Shown in pieces: positions 1 to 7,289 of a stretch of 64,000 nt of DNA. Both the position numbers and the translations under genes were made by a program. The stretch is from Microbacterium sp. ProA8 (GTDB lineage: Bacteria; Actinomycetota; Actinomycetes; Actinomycetales; Microbacteriaceae). The notes beneath the pieces are model-generated. The model searched no databases, was not told where the DNA came from, and was given only the letters and a program-made list of their open reading frames with translations. The stretch covers positions 3,472,001 through 3,536,000 of the forward strand of contig NZ_CP157000.1 in NCBI RefSeq assembly GCF_039905635.1. Direction: 5' to 3'. Numbering within the stretch: the first letter of the stretch is position 1; each line of letters begins with the position of its first letter.

Positions 1-290
1 CCGGTGGCCGCTGCTCCGCCGGCCTGTCCGGCCGCCGGCTGCTCTTGGGCCGCCGCGTCCACTCCCGCTGCCATCGGCGTCTGCCCGGCTGCGGTCTCCT
101 GCCCCGACGACTCGGTCCACGCCTGAGCCGGCTGGGCGTCCGGCCCCGGCTCACCCATCGCCGGGGCGGTGTCGGTCTGCTGGTCGCGAACGGCGTCGTC
201 GCTTCCGGGCGTCTCGGTCGCGCCGCCGCCGTCCTCCCGATCCGGGTAGTTCACTCCCGGCTGCTCGTACTCATTGCCTGTCGTGCTCAT
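1..290 (-). CDS. Hypothetical disordered Gln/Ala/Gly/Pro-rich protein (3' end outside window)
   Basis: Open from an ATG at 290 on the minus strand to the window edge, about 96 codons, with a GAGAGGA ribosome-binding site 8 nt upstream. The visible protein starts MSTTGNEYEQPG and is rich in Gln, Ala, Gly, Pro, Asp and Glu with almost no hydrophobic residues, so it is predicted to be intrinsically disordered. No domain is recognised and the C-terminus is missing. It starts 1 nt after the stop of the small gene at 292-531, so the two are probably co-transcribed and translationally coupled. Function unknown. Confidence 0.6.
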   Translation of the reverse strand, partial: MSTTGNEYEQPGVNYPDREDGGGATETPGSDDAVRDQQTDTAPAMGEPGPDAQPAQAWTESSGQETAAGQTPMAAGVDAAAQEQPAAGQAGGAAAT

Positions 291-291
291 C

Positions 292-531
292 TCAGGGTTC
301 CTCTCCTCGTCCGCCGTCGGTCGCCAGGTCGGGGTCGGCGCCCTGCCGGGCCGCCTCCCCCTCCACCGGGTCGTCCGGCTGCAGCGCGGCATCCGTCAGC
401 AGCTCGGCATCCGTCGTCGCGGCACTGCGCTCGCGGGACTCCTGATCGTCGACGCCCTCCCAGCCACCGGCTGGAGCGGCATTGATGACGCCTTCGGGAA
501 GCTCCTGGTCGTTCGACCGATCGCGATCCAT
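292..531 (-). CDS. Small acidic hypothetical protein (79 aa)
   Basis: The ATG at 531 is preceded by AGAGGAG with 6 nt spacing, which decides this start over longer upstream frames. The 79-residue product begins MDRDRSNDQELPEG and is highly acidic, with many Asp, Glu, Gly and Ala residues and no membrane segment or signal peptide. The composition is like small stress-associated or disordered proteins common in Microbacteriaceae, but I recognise no family. Its stop sits 1 nt before the ATG of the next minus-strand gene, so the pair looks like one operon. Nothing is seen in the 113 bases between 532 and 644. Confidence 0.55.
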   Translation of the reverse strand: MDRDRSNDQELPEGVINAAPAGGWEGVDDQESRERSAATTDAELLTDAALQPDDPVEGEAARQGADPDLATDGGRGEEP

Positions 532-644
532 CGCGGACTCCTCTCGTCTTCCCCCAGCTTCGCCGGGCGGGGTGCGCGGCGGCATGGGCTTGACAAGGGA
601 TGGACGATGCACGAAGGGCGATCGGCCGGGAGCGGCCGACCGTG

Positions 645-938
645 TCAGGAGCGGGCGCGCAGGATGCCGCGGTGGCGGGGGTTCTCCTCGAACCAGTCCG
701 CGACGTACCAGCACACCGGCACGACCTCGCGATCGCCGGTCTGCTCGATCTCCCGGACGGCACGGCCGACGAGTTCGCCGGCGTAGCCGTGCCCGCGGAA
801 GGTGGGGACGGTGTAGGCGCGTGTCATGGCCACGGTGTGTCCGTCGTCGCGGTAGTCGAGGACGCTCACGAGGTCATCGCCCCGGTGCAGGGTGTAGCGC
901 GACGCGTCCGTCTCTTTGGTGAAGCGCAGCTCGGTCAC
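645..938 (-). CDS. GNAT-family N-acetyltransferase (YjdJ/COG2388-like, about 97 aa)
   Basis: A short, single-domain GCN5-related acetyltransferase. The acetyl-CoA binding signature is visible as RGHGYAGELV, following VAMTRAYTVPTF, and the C-terminal half carries the CWYVADWFEENPR segment typical of the small YjdJ-like group. Such proteins transfer acetyl groups from acetyl-CoA to unidentified amines or proteins in the cytoplasm. I place the start at GTG 938 because a TAGCCT -10 box lies 6 nt upstream, the leaderless layout seen repeatedly here; a GTG at 944 gives two more residues. It is monocistronic or read with the upstream deazaflavin gene on the same strand. Substrate cannot be inferred. 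Confidence 0.8.
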   Translation of the reverse strand: MTELRFTKETDASRYTLHRGDDLVSVLDYRDDGHTVAMTRAYTVPTFRGHGYAGELVGRAVREIEQTGDREVVPVCWYVADWFEENPRHRGILRARS

Positions 939-1001
939 CCGCACAGGCTACGCCCGCCCTCCGCCATCGGGATCAGCCGCTCGCCATGTCGCGGAAAACG
1001 C

Positions 1002-1439
1002 TCAGGCGGCGCCCTGCTGGCCCTCAGGCGGAGGCGCATCGAGAGGTTCGACCCGCAGCAGGCGGAACTCGTGGCGCCGGAGCACAGCGAGCAGGACCCG
1101 CGCCGCGGGACCGAAGGCGCGCCGGCCGCGATCGGTCGGAAAGGGTTCGACGGAGACGATGCGGTACCAGCGACGACGGTGCAGCACCTCGCCGCCGCCG
1201 GCGACGATGTTGCGGTACCAGTTGACGCCCGGTCCATAGGTGAGCTCGGCGACGAGTCCGTCGGCGACATCGGCCAGGATGAGCGGCGTCTCGAACGTCC
1301 TGCCGCTCTTGCGGCCCGCGTGGCGCACCAGCGAGAACGGGCCGCGGCCGGCCCTCGCCATATCGAGGGTCAGCGGGTTGAGGCGTCGCTGGATGACCGA
1401 AAGCCACCAGCGCGTGAGAGCGCTTTGCTGCTGTGCCAC
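1002..1439 (-). CDS. Nitroreductase/deazaflavin-dependent oxidoreductase family protein (Ddn-like, 145 aa)
   Basis: Split beta-barrel flavin-binding protein of the Ddn/F420H2-dependent nitroreductase family, which is largely restricted to actinobacteria and some archaea. Family marks are HAGRKSGRTFETPL near residue 40 and GVNWYRNIVAGG near residue 70, the second placing the cofactor-binding and substrate loop. Members bind F420 or a flavin and reduce quinones, enoates or nitro compounds, or act in quinone protection. The usual length is 130-150 residues, matching this one. The start is GTG 1439 with no strong ribosome-binding site. A second, longer member with a membrane segment lies at 57226. 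Cofactor and substrate are not predictable from sequence. Confidence 0.75.
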   Translation of the reverse strand: MAQQQSALTRWWLSVIQRRLNPLTLDMARAGRGPFSLVRHAGRKSGRTFETPLILADVADGLVAELTYGPGVNWYRNIVAGGGEVLHRRRWYRIVSVEPFPTDRGRRAFGPAARVLLAVLRRHEFRLLRVEPLDAPPPEGQQGAA

Positions 1440-1542
1440 GTGCCACAGTCAACCGCGCGATCGGCCGGTCGCGAGACCTCCGCGCCGCGGACTGAGCAAT
1501 CTGTCACATTCCGAAACGATCGGGGCTCCGCATCCGTGCGAT

Positions 1543-1572
1543 TTGACGTTTTCCGACAAAGTCCGTCATAAT
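1543..1572 (+). promoter_or_regulatory. Sigma-70-type promoter for the Cys-rich leader peptide
   Basis: TTGACG at 1543-1548 and CATAAT at 1567-1572 are separated by 18 nt, the best promoter in the window. The -10 ends 7 nt before the ATG at 1580, so the predicted first transcribed base is the A of that ATG or next to it, giving a leaderless mRNA. The surrounding 60 bases are clearly AT-richer than their neighbours. Confidence 0.65.
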
Positions 1573-1579
1573 CGGCCAC

Positions 1580-1681
1580 ATGACTGACAACGCGCTGTAT
1601 CTGTCCGCCCGGGAGGCGAACAGGACTGCCGGCATGATGATGGCCGGTCGCGTTGCCATGTGTTGTCGAATGTGCCACTAG
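1580..1681 (+). CDS. Cys-rich leader peptide (33 aa), leaderless, upstream of winged-helix regulator
   Basis: ATG 1580 to TAG 1679-1681 encodes 33 residues ending RVAMCCRMCH, with three Cys codons among the last seven. There is no ribosome-binding site; the promoter at 1543-1572 predicts translation from the first base of the transcript. Upstream ORFs with clustered C-terminal Cys codons are known in mycobacteria as Cys-responsive attenuators: ribosome stalling at the Cys codons changes expression of the downstream gene. By position this one would control the winged-helix gene at 1912. The size, the Cys cluster just before the stop and the strong leaderless promoter support a regulatory peptide; the effector and mechanism are inferred. 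No other gene intervenes. Confidence 0.6.
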   Translation: MTDNALYLSAREANRTAGMMMAGRVAMCCRMCH

Positions 1682-1911
1682 CACGGTGACCCCCGTCGGA
1701 CTCCTCCTCCGCTTCTGAAAACGGATTGCACGGAGTCCCCCGAAGCACCGGTTTCGTGCGTCGATCACGCGCACCCGGATCCGCTTCGCACATCGCCCAC
1801 CGTCGGGCACAGGCCTTCATCGGCCGACGGCCTCATCGCCTCCGACGATCCGGGCCGCAGCACATCCAACCCGGTTCCGCTCTCCGGGTTCCTCCCGCAA
1901 GGACCATCATC
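1682..1911 (+). promoter_or_regulatory. Untranslated spacer between leader peptide and regulator, possible attenuator
   Basis: These 230 bases separate the leader stop from the next ATG. GGACTCC at 1698-1704 can pair with GGAGTCC at 1732-1738, beginning 16 nt after the leader stop codon, close enough for a stalled ribosome to interfere. No poly-T tract follows, so a Rho- or translation-based mechanism would be more likely than an intrinsic terminator. The rest holds nothing I recognise. Confidence 0.3.
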
Positions 1912-2646
1912 ATGTCGACCACCGCTCTCCTCGACCGTCCCACTCCCGTCCGTCACCTCCGCGCCGTGAACCACCCGGCCGTCGCCGAGACAGCCGAGGC
2001 CGCCGCGACCCCGGCGGCCCCCTCTCGCGCTCTCCCCGCCGGCACCGCGCCGCGCGGCTTCGCCCTCTACGTCGGCCTCGACGAGGCCAAGGCCGCCGCG
2101 TCCGGTGTGAGCCTCGGCGTCCTCGTCGATGCCCTGCGCCGCACCATCGCCGAGCTCGCGCCTTCTGCCGAGACCTACGCCACCGTCGCCCTCGCGCCGG
2201 TCGGCGCCGGCGGACGCGACGTCGACGTCGTGCGCCTCGCCCTCCACGAGCCTTCTGCCGTCGCCCGCACCAAGCAGGAGGAGCCGGAGGACGAAGACCC
2301 GTCGGCCGGCGGCGTGGTCGTCGACATCTCGCGCAAGCGCGTGCTCATCGACGGCGAGTCGGCCGCCTTCACCTTCAAGGAGTTCGAGCTGCTGCAGTAC
2401 CTCGTGCTCCGCGAGGGCCGCACGATCGAGCGCACCGAGCTCGTCACCTCGCTCTGGCAGGGCACCACCGACGACGACGCCCCGGGCGAGCGCACGATCG
2501 ACGTGCACGTGCGGCGTCTGCGCGCCAAGCTCGGCCGGTACGAAGACATCGTGCGCACGGTGCGCGGCGTCGGCTACCGCTTCGACCGCCACGCCGACGT
2601 CGTGATCCGCTACGGCCACGGCACCCCGTCACCCGACCGCTTCTGA
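1912..2646 (+). CDS. Winged-helix (OmpR/PhoB-type) DNA-binding protein without receiver domain
   Basis: A 244-residue transcription factor. The C-terminal 100 residues form a complete OmpR/PhoB winged helix: FTFKEFELLQYLVLREGRTI, the recognition region IDVHVRRLRAKLG and the wing ending VRGVGYRF. The N-terminal half has no phosphoacceptor Asp pocket or receiver fold; it is a low-complexity start followed by a helix-rich segment around GFALYVGLDEAKAAASGVSL that might sense a ligand or mediate dimerisation. AAGGA lies 8 nt before ATG 1912; a longer frame from 1726 lacks a ribosome-binding site. A Cys-rich leader peptide precedes it, suggesting control by cysteine or sulfur status. Target genes are unknown. 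Confidence 0.8.
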   Translation: MSTTALLDRPTPVRHLRAVNHPAVAETAEAAATPAAPSRALPAGTAPRGFALYVGLDEAKAAASGVSLGVLVDALRRTIAELAPSAETYATVALAPVGAGGRDVDVVRLALHEPSAVARTKQEEPEDEDPSAGGVVVDISRKRVLIDGESAAFTFKEFELLQYLVLREGRTIERTELVTSLWQGTTDDDAPGERTIDVHVRRLRAKLGRYEDIVRTVRGVGYRFDRHADVVIRYGHGTPSPDRF

Positions 2647-2697
2647 CCGCCGCCGGTCCGGCACGGATGTCGGAGGCCGGGGCGTAGGGTGGGCCGC

Positions 2698-3708
2698 ATG
2701 ACCACCTCGCTCTCGCGCATTCCTCGGACGAGGGATGCCGAGCGCTTCGGTCAGCGAGCCGCCTCGAGCCGCGACCCCCGCCCCGACGCGGGCCGGCCGC
2801 TCGAGACGGAGTATCGGCCGCGGCATCCGCTCGATCTGCGCCGCACCGTGCTGTACCAGCGGCGCGGCGCCGGCGACCCGACGATGGCGGTCTCGGGCGC
2901 CGTCATCTGGCGGGTGAGCCGAACGCCGGCGGGCATCGCCACCCTCGCGATCCGCGAGACCCACCCGGGCGTCATCCGCGGCGCAGCCTGGGGACCCGGA
3001 CGTGAATGGGCGCTCGCGCAGCTGCCCGCGCTGTGCGGCGAAGAGGACGACGCCGCAGGCTTCGATGCGACGCGGCATCCGCTGATCGCGGACGCCCACC
3101 ACCGCAATCCCGGACTCCGGCTGTCGCGCACCGACCTCGTGTTCGACGCGCTGGTGAGCGCGATCTTCGAGCAGAAGGTCACCGGCATGCAGGCGTTCGC
3201 CGCGTGGCGGCGCGTGGTCACGTGGTGCGGCGAGCGTGCCCCCGGACCGACGCCGTCGCCCATGTTCGCGCCGCCGACCGCCGACGGGTGGCAGCACGTG
3301 CCGTCGTGGGTCTGGCACCGCGCCGGGCTGGAGCCGCCGCAGTCGAAGACCATCGTGCGCGCGGCCCGCCGCGGCGACGCGATCGCGCGCACCGTCCTCG
3401 CCGCCGAAGACGGCGAGGCCGTCGATCGCGTGCTCGTGAGCCAGCACGGCATCGGTCCGTGGACCTCTGCCGAGACCCGTATCCGGGCACTCGGCGACCC
3501 CGACGCCGTGAGCGTCGGCGACTATCACGTCGCCCACGAGGTCGGCTACGCGCTGACGGGCCACCGCGTCGACGACGACGGGATGCTGCGGCTCCTGGCC
3601 GATTGGCCGGGCCAGCGGCAGCGGGTGATCAGGCTGATCGGGGCGAGCGGCGTGCGGGAGCCCCGCCGTGGACCGCGGCTGCACCCCGAGGATCACCGCG
3701 ACCGCTGA
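2698..3708 (+). CDS. DNA-3-methyladenine glycosylase II-like (AlkA/HhH-GPD) protein
   Basis: A 336-residue base-excision repair enzyme. Residues near 140-300 hold the helix-hairpin-helix GPD fold: LVFDALVSAIFEQKVTG, then HGIGPWTSAETRIRALGD and VSVGDYHV, whose Asp is the expected catalytic residue. Family members remove alkylated purines from DNA, leaving an abasic site. The N-terminal 130 residues resemble the AlkA-type N domain seen in actinobacterial versions. ATG 2698 is chosen because a TAGGGT -10 box lies 7 nt upstream, indicating a leaderless transcript. The gene stands alone between the winged-helix and VOC genes. Function is secure at family level; the exact lesion range is not. Confidence 0.82.
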   Translation: MTTSLSRIPRTRDAERFGQRAASSRDPRPDAGRPLETEYRPRHPLDLRRTVLYQRRGAGDPTMAVSGAVIWRVSRTPAGIATLAIRETHPGVIRGAAWGPGREWALAQLPALCGEEDDAAGFDATRHPLIADAHHRNPGLRLSRTDLVFDALVSAIFEQKVTGMQAFAAWRRVVTWCGERAPGPTPSPMFAPPTADGWQHVPSWVWHRAGLEPPQSKTIVRAARRGDAIARTVLAAEDGEAVDRVLVSQHGIGPWTSAETRIRALGDPDAVSVGDYHVAHEVGYALTGHRVDDDGMLRLLADWPGQRQRVIRLIGASGVREPRRGPRLHPEDHRDR

Positions 3709-3857
3709 GTCGCCGCATCCGGAGGCCTGCAACGGCGCCTCCGGATGTTCGACGCCGCGTCACCCGGCGTCCCTTGCGGATGTCGGAGCCCCGGACGACA
3801 CTGGGACCCGCCACGCGGCCGGGCGCGGCATCCATCGACCAGATCCAGGAGATCGAC

Positions 3858-4280
3858 ATGCCCAGCCTCAACCCGTACCTGTCGTTCAAGAACGAAGCCC
3901 GCGAGGCGATGACGTTCTACCAGTCCGTCTTCGGCGGCGATCTCACGATCGACACCTTCGGCCAGTACGAGGGCATGGTGCAGGATCCCGCCGAGAACGA
4001 CCTCGTGATGCACGCCCAGCTCGAGACCCCCGACGGGTTCACGCTCATGGCGGCCGACACCCCGACGGGCATGACGTACGAGAAGCCCGCGGGCATCTCG
4101 GTGTCGGTGAGCGGCGACGACGAGGCGGCGCTGCAGGGATTCTGGGACAAGCTGGCCGACGGCGGCACCGTCACGATGCCGTTCGACACTCCCCCGTGGG
4201 GCGGCCGGTTCGGCATGCTCACCGACCGCTACGGCATCGACTGGATGGTCGCGGTCAACGCGACGCAGCCTGACGCCTGA
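3858..4280 (+). CDS. VOC (glyoxalase-fold, PhnB-like) family protein
   Basis: A 140-residue paired beta-alpha-beta-beta-beta protein. It begins MPSLNPYLSFKNEAREAM and has the PhnB-type features FYQSVFGGDL, MHAQLETPDGFTLMAADTP and, near the C-terminus, WGGRFGMLTDRYGIDWMV. PhnB-like members are mostly of unknown function, some being metal-dependent dioxygenases or demethylases. CAGGAG sits 7 nt before ATG 3858. The gene converges with the aldo/keto reductase at 4442, and its last codons, GAC GCC TGA, are already part of the GTCAGGCG repeat tract that fills the space between the two. Enzymatic activity is not predictable. Confidence 0.78.
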   Translation: MPSLNPYLSFKNEAREAMTFYQSVFGGDLTIDTFGQYEGMVQDPAENDLVMHAQLETPDGFTLMAADTPTGMTYEKPAGISVSVSGDDEAALQGFWDKLADGGTVTMPFDTPPWGGRFGMLTDRYGIDWMVAVNATQPDA

Positions 4281-4444
4281 GGCTCAGGCGTCAGGCGGTC
4301 AGGCGGTCAGGCGTCCTGACGGTCAGGCGTGGCGGTCAGGCGTCCTGACGGTCAGGCGTCCTGACCGTCCGTCCTGGCGGTCAGGCGTCCTGGCGGTCAG
4401 GCGTCCTGACCGTCCGTCCTGGCGGTCAGGCGTCCTGACCGTCA
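4281..4444. repeat. Tandem GTCAGGCG repeat tract with nested hairpins between convergent genes
   Basis: About ten copies of GTCAGGCG lie in 160 bases, arranged as variants of GGCGGTCAGGCGTCCTGACC. At least five copies form the perfect inverted repeat GTCAGG-CGT-CCTGAC, and a larger unit carrying CCTGACCGTCCGTCCTGG occurs twice. Both flanking genes end inside the tract: the VOC stop and the aldo/keto reductase stop are each part of a GCCTGA/TCAGGC unit. The tract could act as a bidirectional terminator array or a local expansion by slippage. Confidence 0.75.
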
Positions 4445-5359
4445 GGCGTACTCGCTGTCGTCGATCGTCGACGGCGCGGGGCCGAGCGCCTCGAGCTCCG
4501 TCCAGAGGTCGTCGGGGATCGGCGTCGCGGCGAGCTGCTCGAGCTGCGCGAGGCGCGCGGCCGACGACAGGCCCACCACGGTCGAGTCGACGAGCGGGGA
4601 TCGGAGCGAGAACTGCAGTGCGACGGCCGGCAGCGTCACGCCGAACGACGCGCACACGCGTTCCAGCCGCGAGACCCACTCCTGCAGCTCGGGCGTCGCG
4701 GGGCGATAGCCGTACATCGCACCCTCGCGCGGACCGGTGGCGAGGATGCCGGCGCCGAACGGTGCCGCGTTGAACACCGTCATCCCGCGCTCCCGGGCGT
4801 CGGCGAAGACCGGCGCGGCGGAGCTGTCGACGACGGTGAAGCGGTTGTGCACCAGCACGGCGTCGAAGAGGCCCGTTCCGACGTAGCGGGCCATGAGTCC
4901 CACCGGTCCCGCGGCGACGCCGATGGCATCGACCCTGCCCGACTCGCGCAGCTCGATGAGGCCCTCGACGGCGCCACCGCGGCGGATCGCCTCGTCGAAG
5001 GTCACCGTGTACGGATCGTGGAGGTGCAGCAGCGGCAGCCGATCGACGCCGAGGCGCGTCACGGTCTCGTCGAACGAGCGCAGCACGCGGTCGCGGTCGA
5101 ACGCGCCCGTCTCGGGATCGGCGTCGACCTTCGTGATGACGCGGGTCTCGGCATCCGTCCCGATGCGTGCCATCGCCAGCCCGAGCACCGCCTCAGACCG
5201 ACCGCCCGCGTAGTTGTTCGAGGTGTCGAGGAAGGCGTGCGTCGAGGCGAAGAGCTGCTCCGCGAAGGCGACGGCGGCGCCTTCTTCGGGTGAGCCCGGC
5301 GCCGTGTTGCGGCCGAGGCCGGAGGTGCCGAGGGTGATCGGGCTGACGTTCAGGGTCAT
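4442..5359 (-). CDS. Aldo/keto reductase (D-threo-aldose dehydrogenase-like)
   Basis: A 305-residue TIM-barrel NAD(P)-dependent oxidoreductase. It opens with MTLNVSPITLGTSGLGRN, has FLDTSNNYAGGRSE, where the Asp and Tyr of the catalytic tetrad fall, then ITKVDAD for the catalytic Lys and LLHLHDPY for the His. The group includes D-threo-aldose 1-dehydrogenase, L-fucose dehydrogenase and pyridoxal dehydrogenase, so an aldose or aldehyde substrate is likely. Its 3' end lies in the repeat tract at 4281-4444. The gene is single and divergent from the small membrane protein at 5457. Substrate assignment is tentative. Confidence 0.8.
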   Translation of the reverse strand: MTLNVSPITLGTSGLGRNTAPGSPEEGAAVAFAEQLFASTHAFLDTSNNYAGGRSEAVLGLAMARIGTDAETRVITKVDADPETGAFDRDRVLRSFDETVTRLGVDRLPLLHLHDPYTVTFDEAIRRGGAVEGLIELRESGRVDAIGVAAGPVGLMARYVGTGLFDAVLVHNRFTVVDSSAAPVFADARERGMTVFNAAPFGAGILATGPREGAMYGYRPATPELQEWVSRLERVCASFGVTLPAVALQFSLRSPLVDSTVVGLSSAARLAQLEQLAATPIPDDLWTELEALGPAPSTIDDSEYA

Positions 5360-5456
5360 GGCTTCCGTTCCGTGTGCGAGATCTCGACCTCCAACCTATC
5401 CAGAGGAGGGAGGGCAGATGCGCCCCGGCACACGATCGCGCCCCTAGGCTTTCGAC

Positions 5457-5681
5457 ATGACCACCACGCGGAAGGGCTGGACCCGCGGCCACTCGGGCTG
5501 GGCGCTCGGAACGGCCCTCATGTTCACACTGGGGATCGTGTTCGGGCTGATCTGGGGCAGTGTGCTGCTGGGCGTGGTGCTCGCCGCCGCGGTGTCGATC
5601 GGGTGGCTCATGGCGTACGAGTCGTGGCGCGGGCGCAGCGTCGGCCTGGAGAACCGCGACGACGACGGCGCGCAGCTCTAG
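5457..5681 (+). CDS. Small membrane protein, 74 aa, two transmembrane segments
   Basis: Starts MTTTRKGWTRGHSGWALG and contains two adjacent hydrophobic helices, roughly residues 17-36 and 38-56, followed by a short charged tail. A TAGGCT -10 box lies 6 nt before ATG 5457 with no ribosome-binding site, so translation is probably leaderless. No enzymatic motif or known family is recognised. The 205 bases downstream, up to 5886, hold no convincing gene. Confidence 0.6.
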   Translation: MTTTRKGWTRGHSGWALGTALMFTLGIVFGLIWGSVLLGVVLAAAVSIGWLMAYESWRGRSVGLENRDDDGAQL

Positions 5682-5886
5682 CCCCGACGACGGCGCGAGC
5701 TCAGCACCACCGGAGACACGCGGCTCCAGCCCCGCTGAAGACGCGCAGGTCTCGCCTCGCCGGGAGTGCGCTGCTCTCGGCGCAGCCGTGATGTACCCCG
5801 CATCCGAAACCGGCCCGACCGGCTCCACGGACGCCCTACCCATCGGGGCCCGAGCGTCGTATCGTGTGCGCCAGGAGGTGGTCCGC

Positions 5887-6072
5887 ATGCAGGCGAGTGT
5901 CGGCGACCGCGTGGTCATCCACGGCCGCATCGTAGGAGCGGCAGAGCGCTCAGGCGAGGTGATCGAGGTCCGCGGCAGCGGGGAGAATCCGCTGCTCGTG
6001 GTGCGCTACGACGACGGGCACGAGGCGATCCTGTCGCCCGGAAGCGACTGCGAAGTCCGGCACGCGTCCTGA
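5887..6072 (+). CDS. DUF1918 domain protein (61 aa)
   Basis: A complete small SH3-like barrel protein of the DUF1918 family, common in actinobacteria and of unknown function. It begins MQASVGDRVVIHGRIVG, has the GEVIEVRGSGENPLLVVRY core and ends ILSPGSDCEVRHAS; the DGHEAIL/PGSDC ending is the family hallmark. AGGAGG lies 7-8 nt before ATG 5887, deciding this start against a longer frame from 5560. Single-gene unit just upstream of the siderophore operon, but separated from it by the DtxR-controlled promoter, so it is not expected to be part of iron uptake. Confidence 0.8.
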   Translation: MQASVGDRVVIHGRIVGAAERSGEVIEVRGSGENPLLVVRYDDGHEAILSPGSDCEVRHAS

Positions 6073-6155
6073 CCGGCGGCCGGGACGCAGGCAGCGGAAT
6101 TCCGCGGCGCCGGCGTCGCGGGAGCGCACCTTATCAAAATCAGGCGACCGCGTGC

Positions 6156-6174
6156 TTAGGATAGCCTTACCTAC
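6156..6174 (+). promoter_or_regulatory. DtxR/IdeR iron box overlapping the siderophore operon promoter
   Basis: TTAGGATAGCCTTACCTAC matches the 19-bp consensus TTAGGTTAGGCTAACCTAA of DtxR/IdeR at most positions. It covers TAGCCT at 6162-6167, which lies 7 nt before ATG 6175 and fits a -10 box for a leaderless transcript, so iron-loaded repressor would occlude RNA polymerase directly. This predicts induction of the whole 6175-10807 operon in low iron. Confidence 0.85.
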
Positions 6175-7209
6175 ATGCACAAGAGATCGCGCCTGCTTCT
6201 GCCCGCCGCTGCTCTGAGCGTCACCGCTCTCGCCCTCACCGCCTGTTCGTCGCCGTCCGCGACCGAAGAACCCGCCGCGGCTGCCGAGCCGGCGACCGTC
6301 GTCGTCGAGAACGCCAAGCCCACCCTGGTGCTGGTCGAGCGGGACGGCGAGTCGTCGTACCAGGAGGACACCGAGGTCGATCGCGAGGCCGTCGAGGTCG
6401 AGGCGAACCCTGCCTCGGTCGTCACCTTCGACATCGCGACCCTCGACACGCTCGACGCGATCGGCGCCGGCGACGCGGTGGTCGGCATCCCCGACGCCGT
6501 GCTCCCCGACTACCTCTCGGAGTACGCCGACCTCCCGAAGGTCGGCACGCTCTTCGAGCCCGACTTCGAGGCCGTCGCCGAGCTCGAGCCCGAGCTCATC
6601 GTGACCGCCGCGCGCAGCACCGGCCAATACGACGAGCTGTCCGAGATCGCCACGACGATCGACCTCACCGGCGCCTACGCCGGCACGTTCGACCCGAGTG
6701 CCGGCCTCGAGCGGGCCGCGCAGCTGGGCGAGATCTTCGGCAAGGAGGACGAGGTCGCCGAGCTCACCGCCGGCATCGACGAGCTCGTCTCGACCGTCGA
6801 GTCAGACGCCGACGGCACCGCGCTCGTCCTGTCCGTCTCGGGCGGCGAGGTCGGCGCGTTCGGCGAGGGCTCGCGCTTCGGCTACTTCTTCGACGAGCTC
6901 GGCTGGACCCCGGCGGTCGTCGCCGCGGAGCTTCCGGGCGCCGAGGGCTCGCCCCACGGCGACACCGTGACGAACGAGTTCATCCTCACCGCGAACCCGG
7001 ACTGGATCTTCGCGTTCGACCGTGGCGCTGCCACCGGCGAGGGTTCCAGCGCCGAAGAGACGCTCGACAACGAGCTCGTCGCGCAGACCACTGCCGCGCA
7101 GGACGATCACATCGTGTACCTGCCAGCCAGCGAGCTCTACATCGTCATCAACGGCCTGACCGCCATCGAGAACGTGCTCACGTCGGTGCACGAGGCCATC
7201 GCCGGCTGA
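6175..7209 (+). CDS. Iron-siderophore ABC transporter substrate-binding lipoprotein
   Basis: A 344-residue FecB/TroA-like binding protein. The first 24 residues form a lipoprotein signal: basic MHKRSR, hydrophobic stretch, then lipobox LTAC with Cys24 as the lipidated residue. An acidic, Ala-rich linker leads into the ligand-binding lobes, with VVTFDIATLDTLDAIGAGD and LFEPDFEAVAELEPELIVTA typical of siderophore binders of the YclQ/FeuA type. It captures ferric siderophore outside the membrane and delivers it to the two permeases encoded next. Start and regulation are fixed by the DtxR box and leaderless -10 immediately upstream. The siderophore itself cannot be named. Confidence 0.9.
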   Translation: MHKRSRLLLPAAALSVTALALTACSSPSATEEPAAAAEPATVVVENAKPTLVLVERDGESSYQEDTEVDREAVEVEANPASVVTFDIATLDTLDAIGAGDAVVGIPDAVLPDYLSEYADLPKVGTLFEPDFEAVAELEPELIVTAARSTGQYDELSEIATTIDLTGAYAGTFDPSAGLERAAQLGEIFGKEDEVAELTAGIDELVSTVESDADGTALVLSVSGGEVGAFGEGSRFGYFFDELGWTPAVVAAELPGAEGSPHGDTVTNEFILTANPDWIFAFDRGAATGEGSSAEETLDNELVAQTTAAQDDHIVYLPASELYIVINGLTAIENVLTSVHEAIAG

Positions 7210-7289
7210 GCCGTCATGCCGCACGTCGTCCGAGTGGGGAGCGCGGAGTCCTGAGCCGCCTCTCCCCCACGCTCTGGATCGTCGCGGGG

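Noticed and set aside
4281..4444. CRISPR-like spacing in the GTCAGGCG tract
   Set aside because: Octamer copies lack regular 30-40 nt spacing and distinct spacers, no cas genes.
7216..7252. Short ATG frame before the first permease
   Set aside because: Only 12 codons, no ribosome-binding site, out of frame with the permease.
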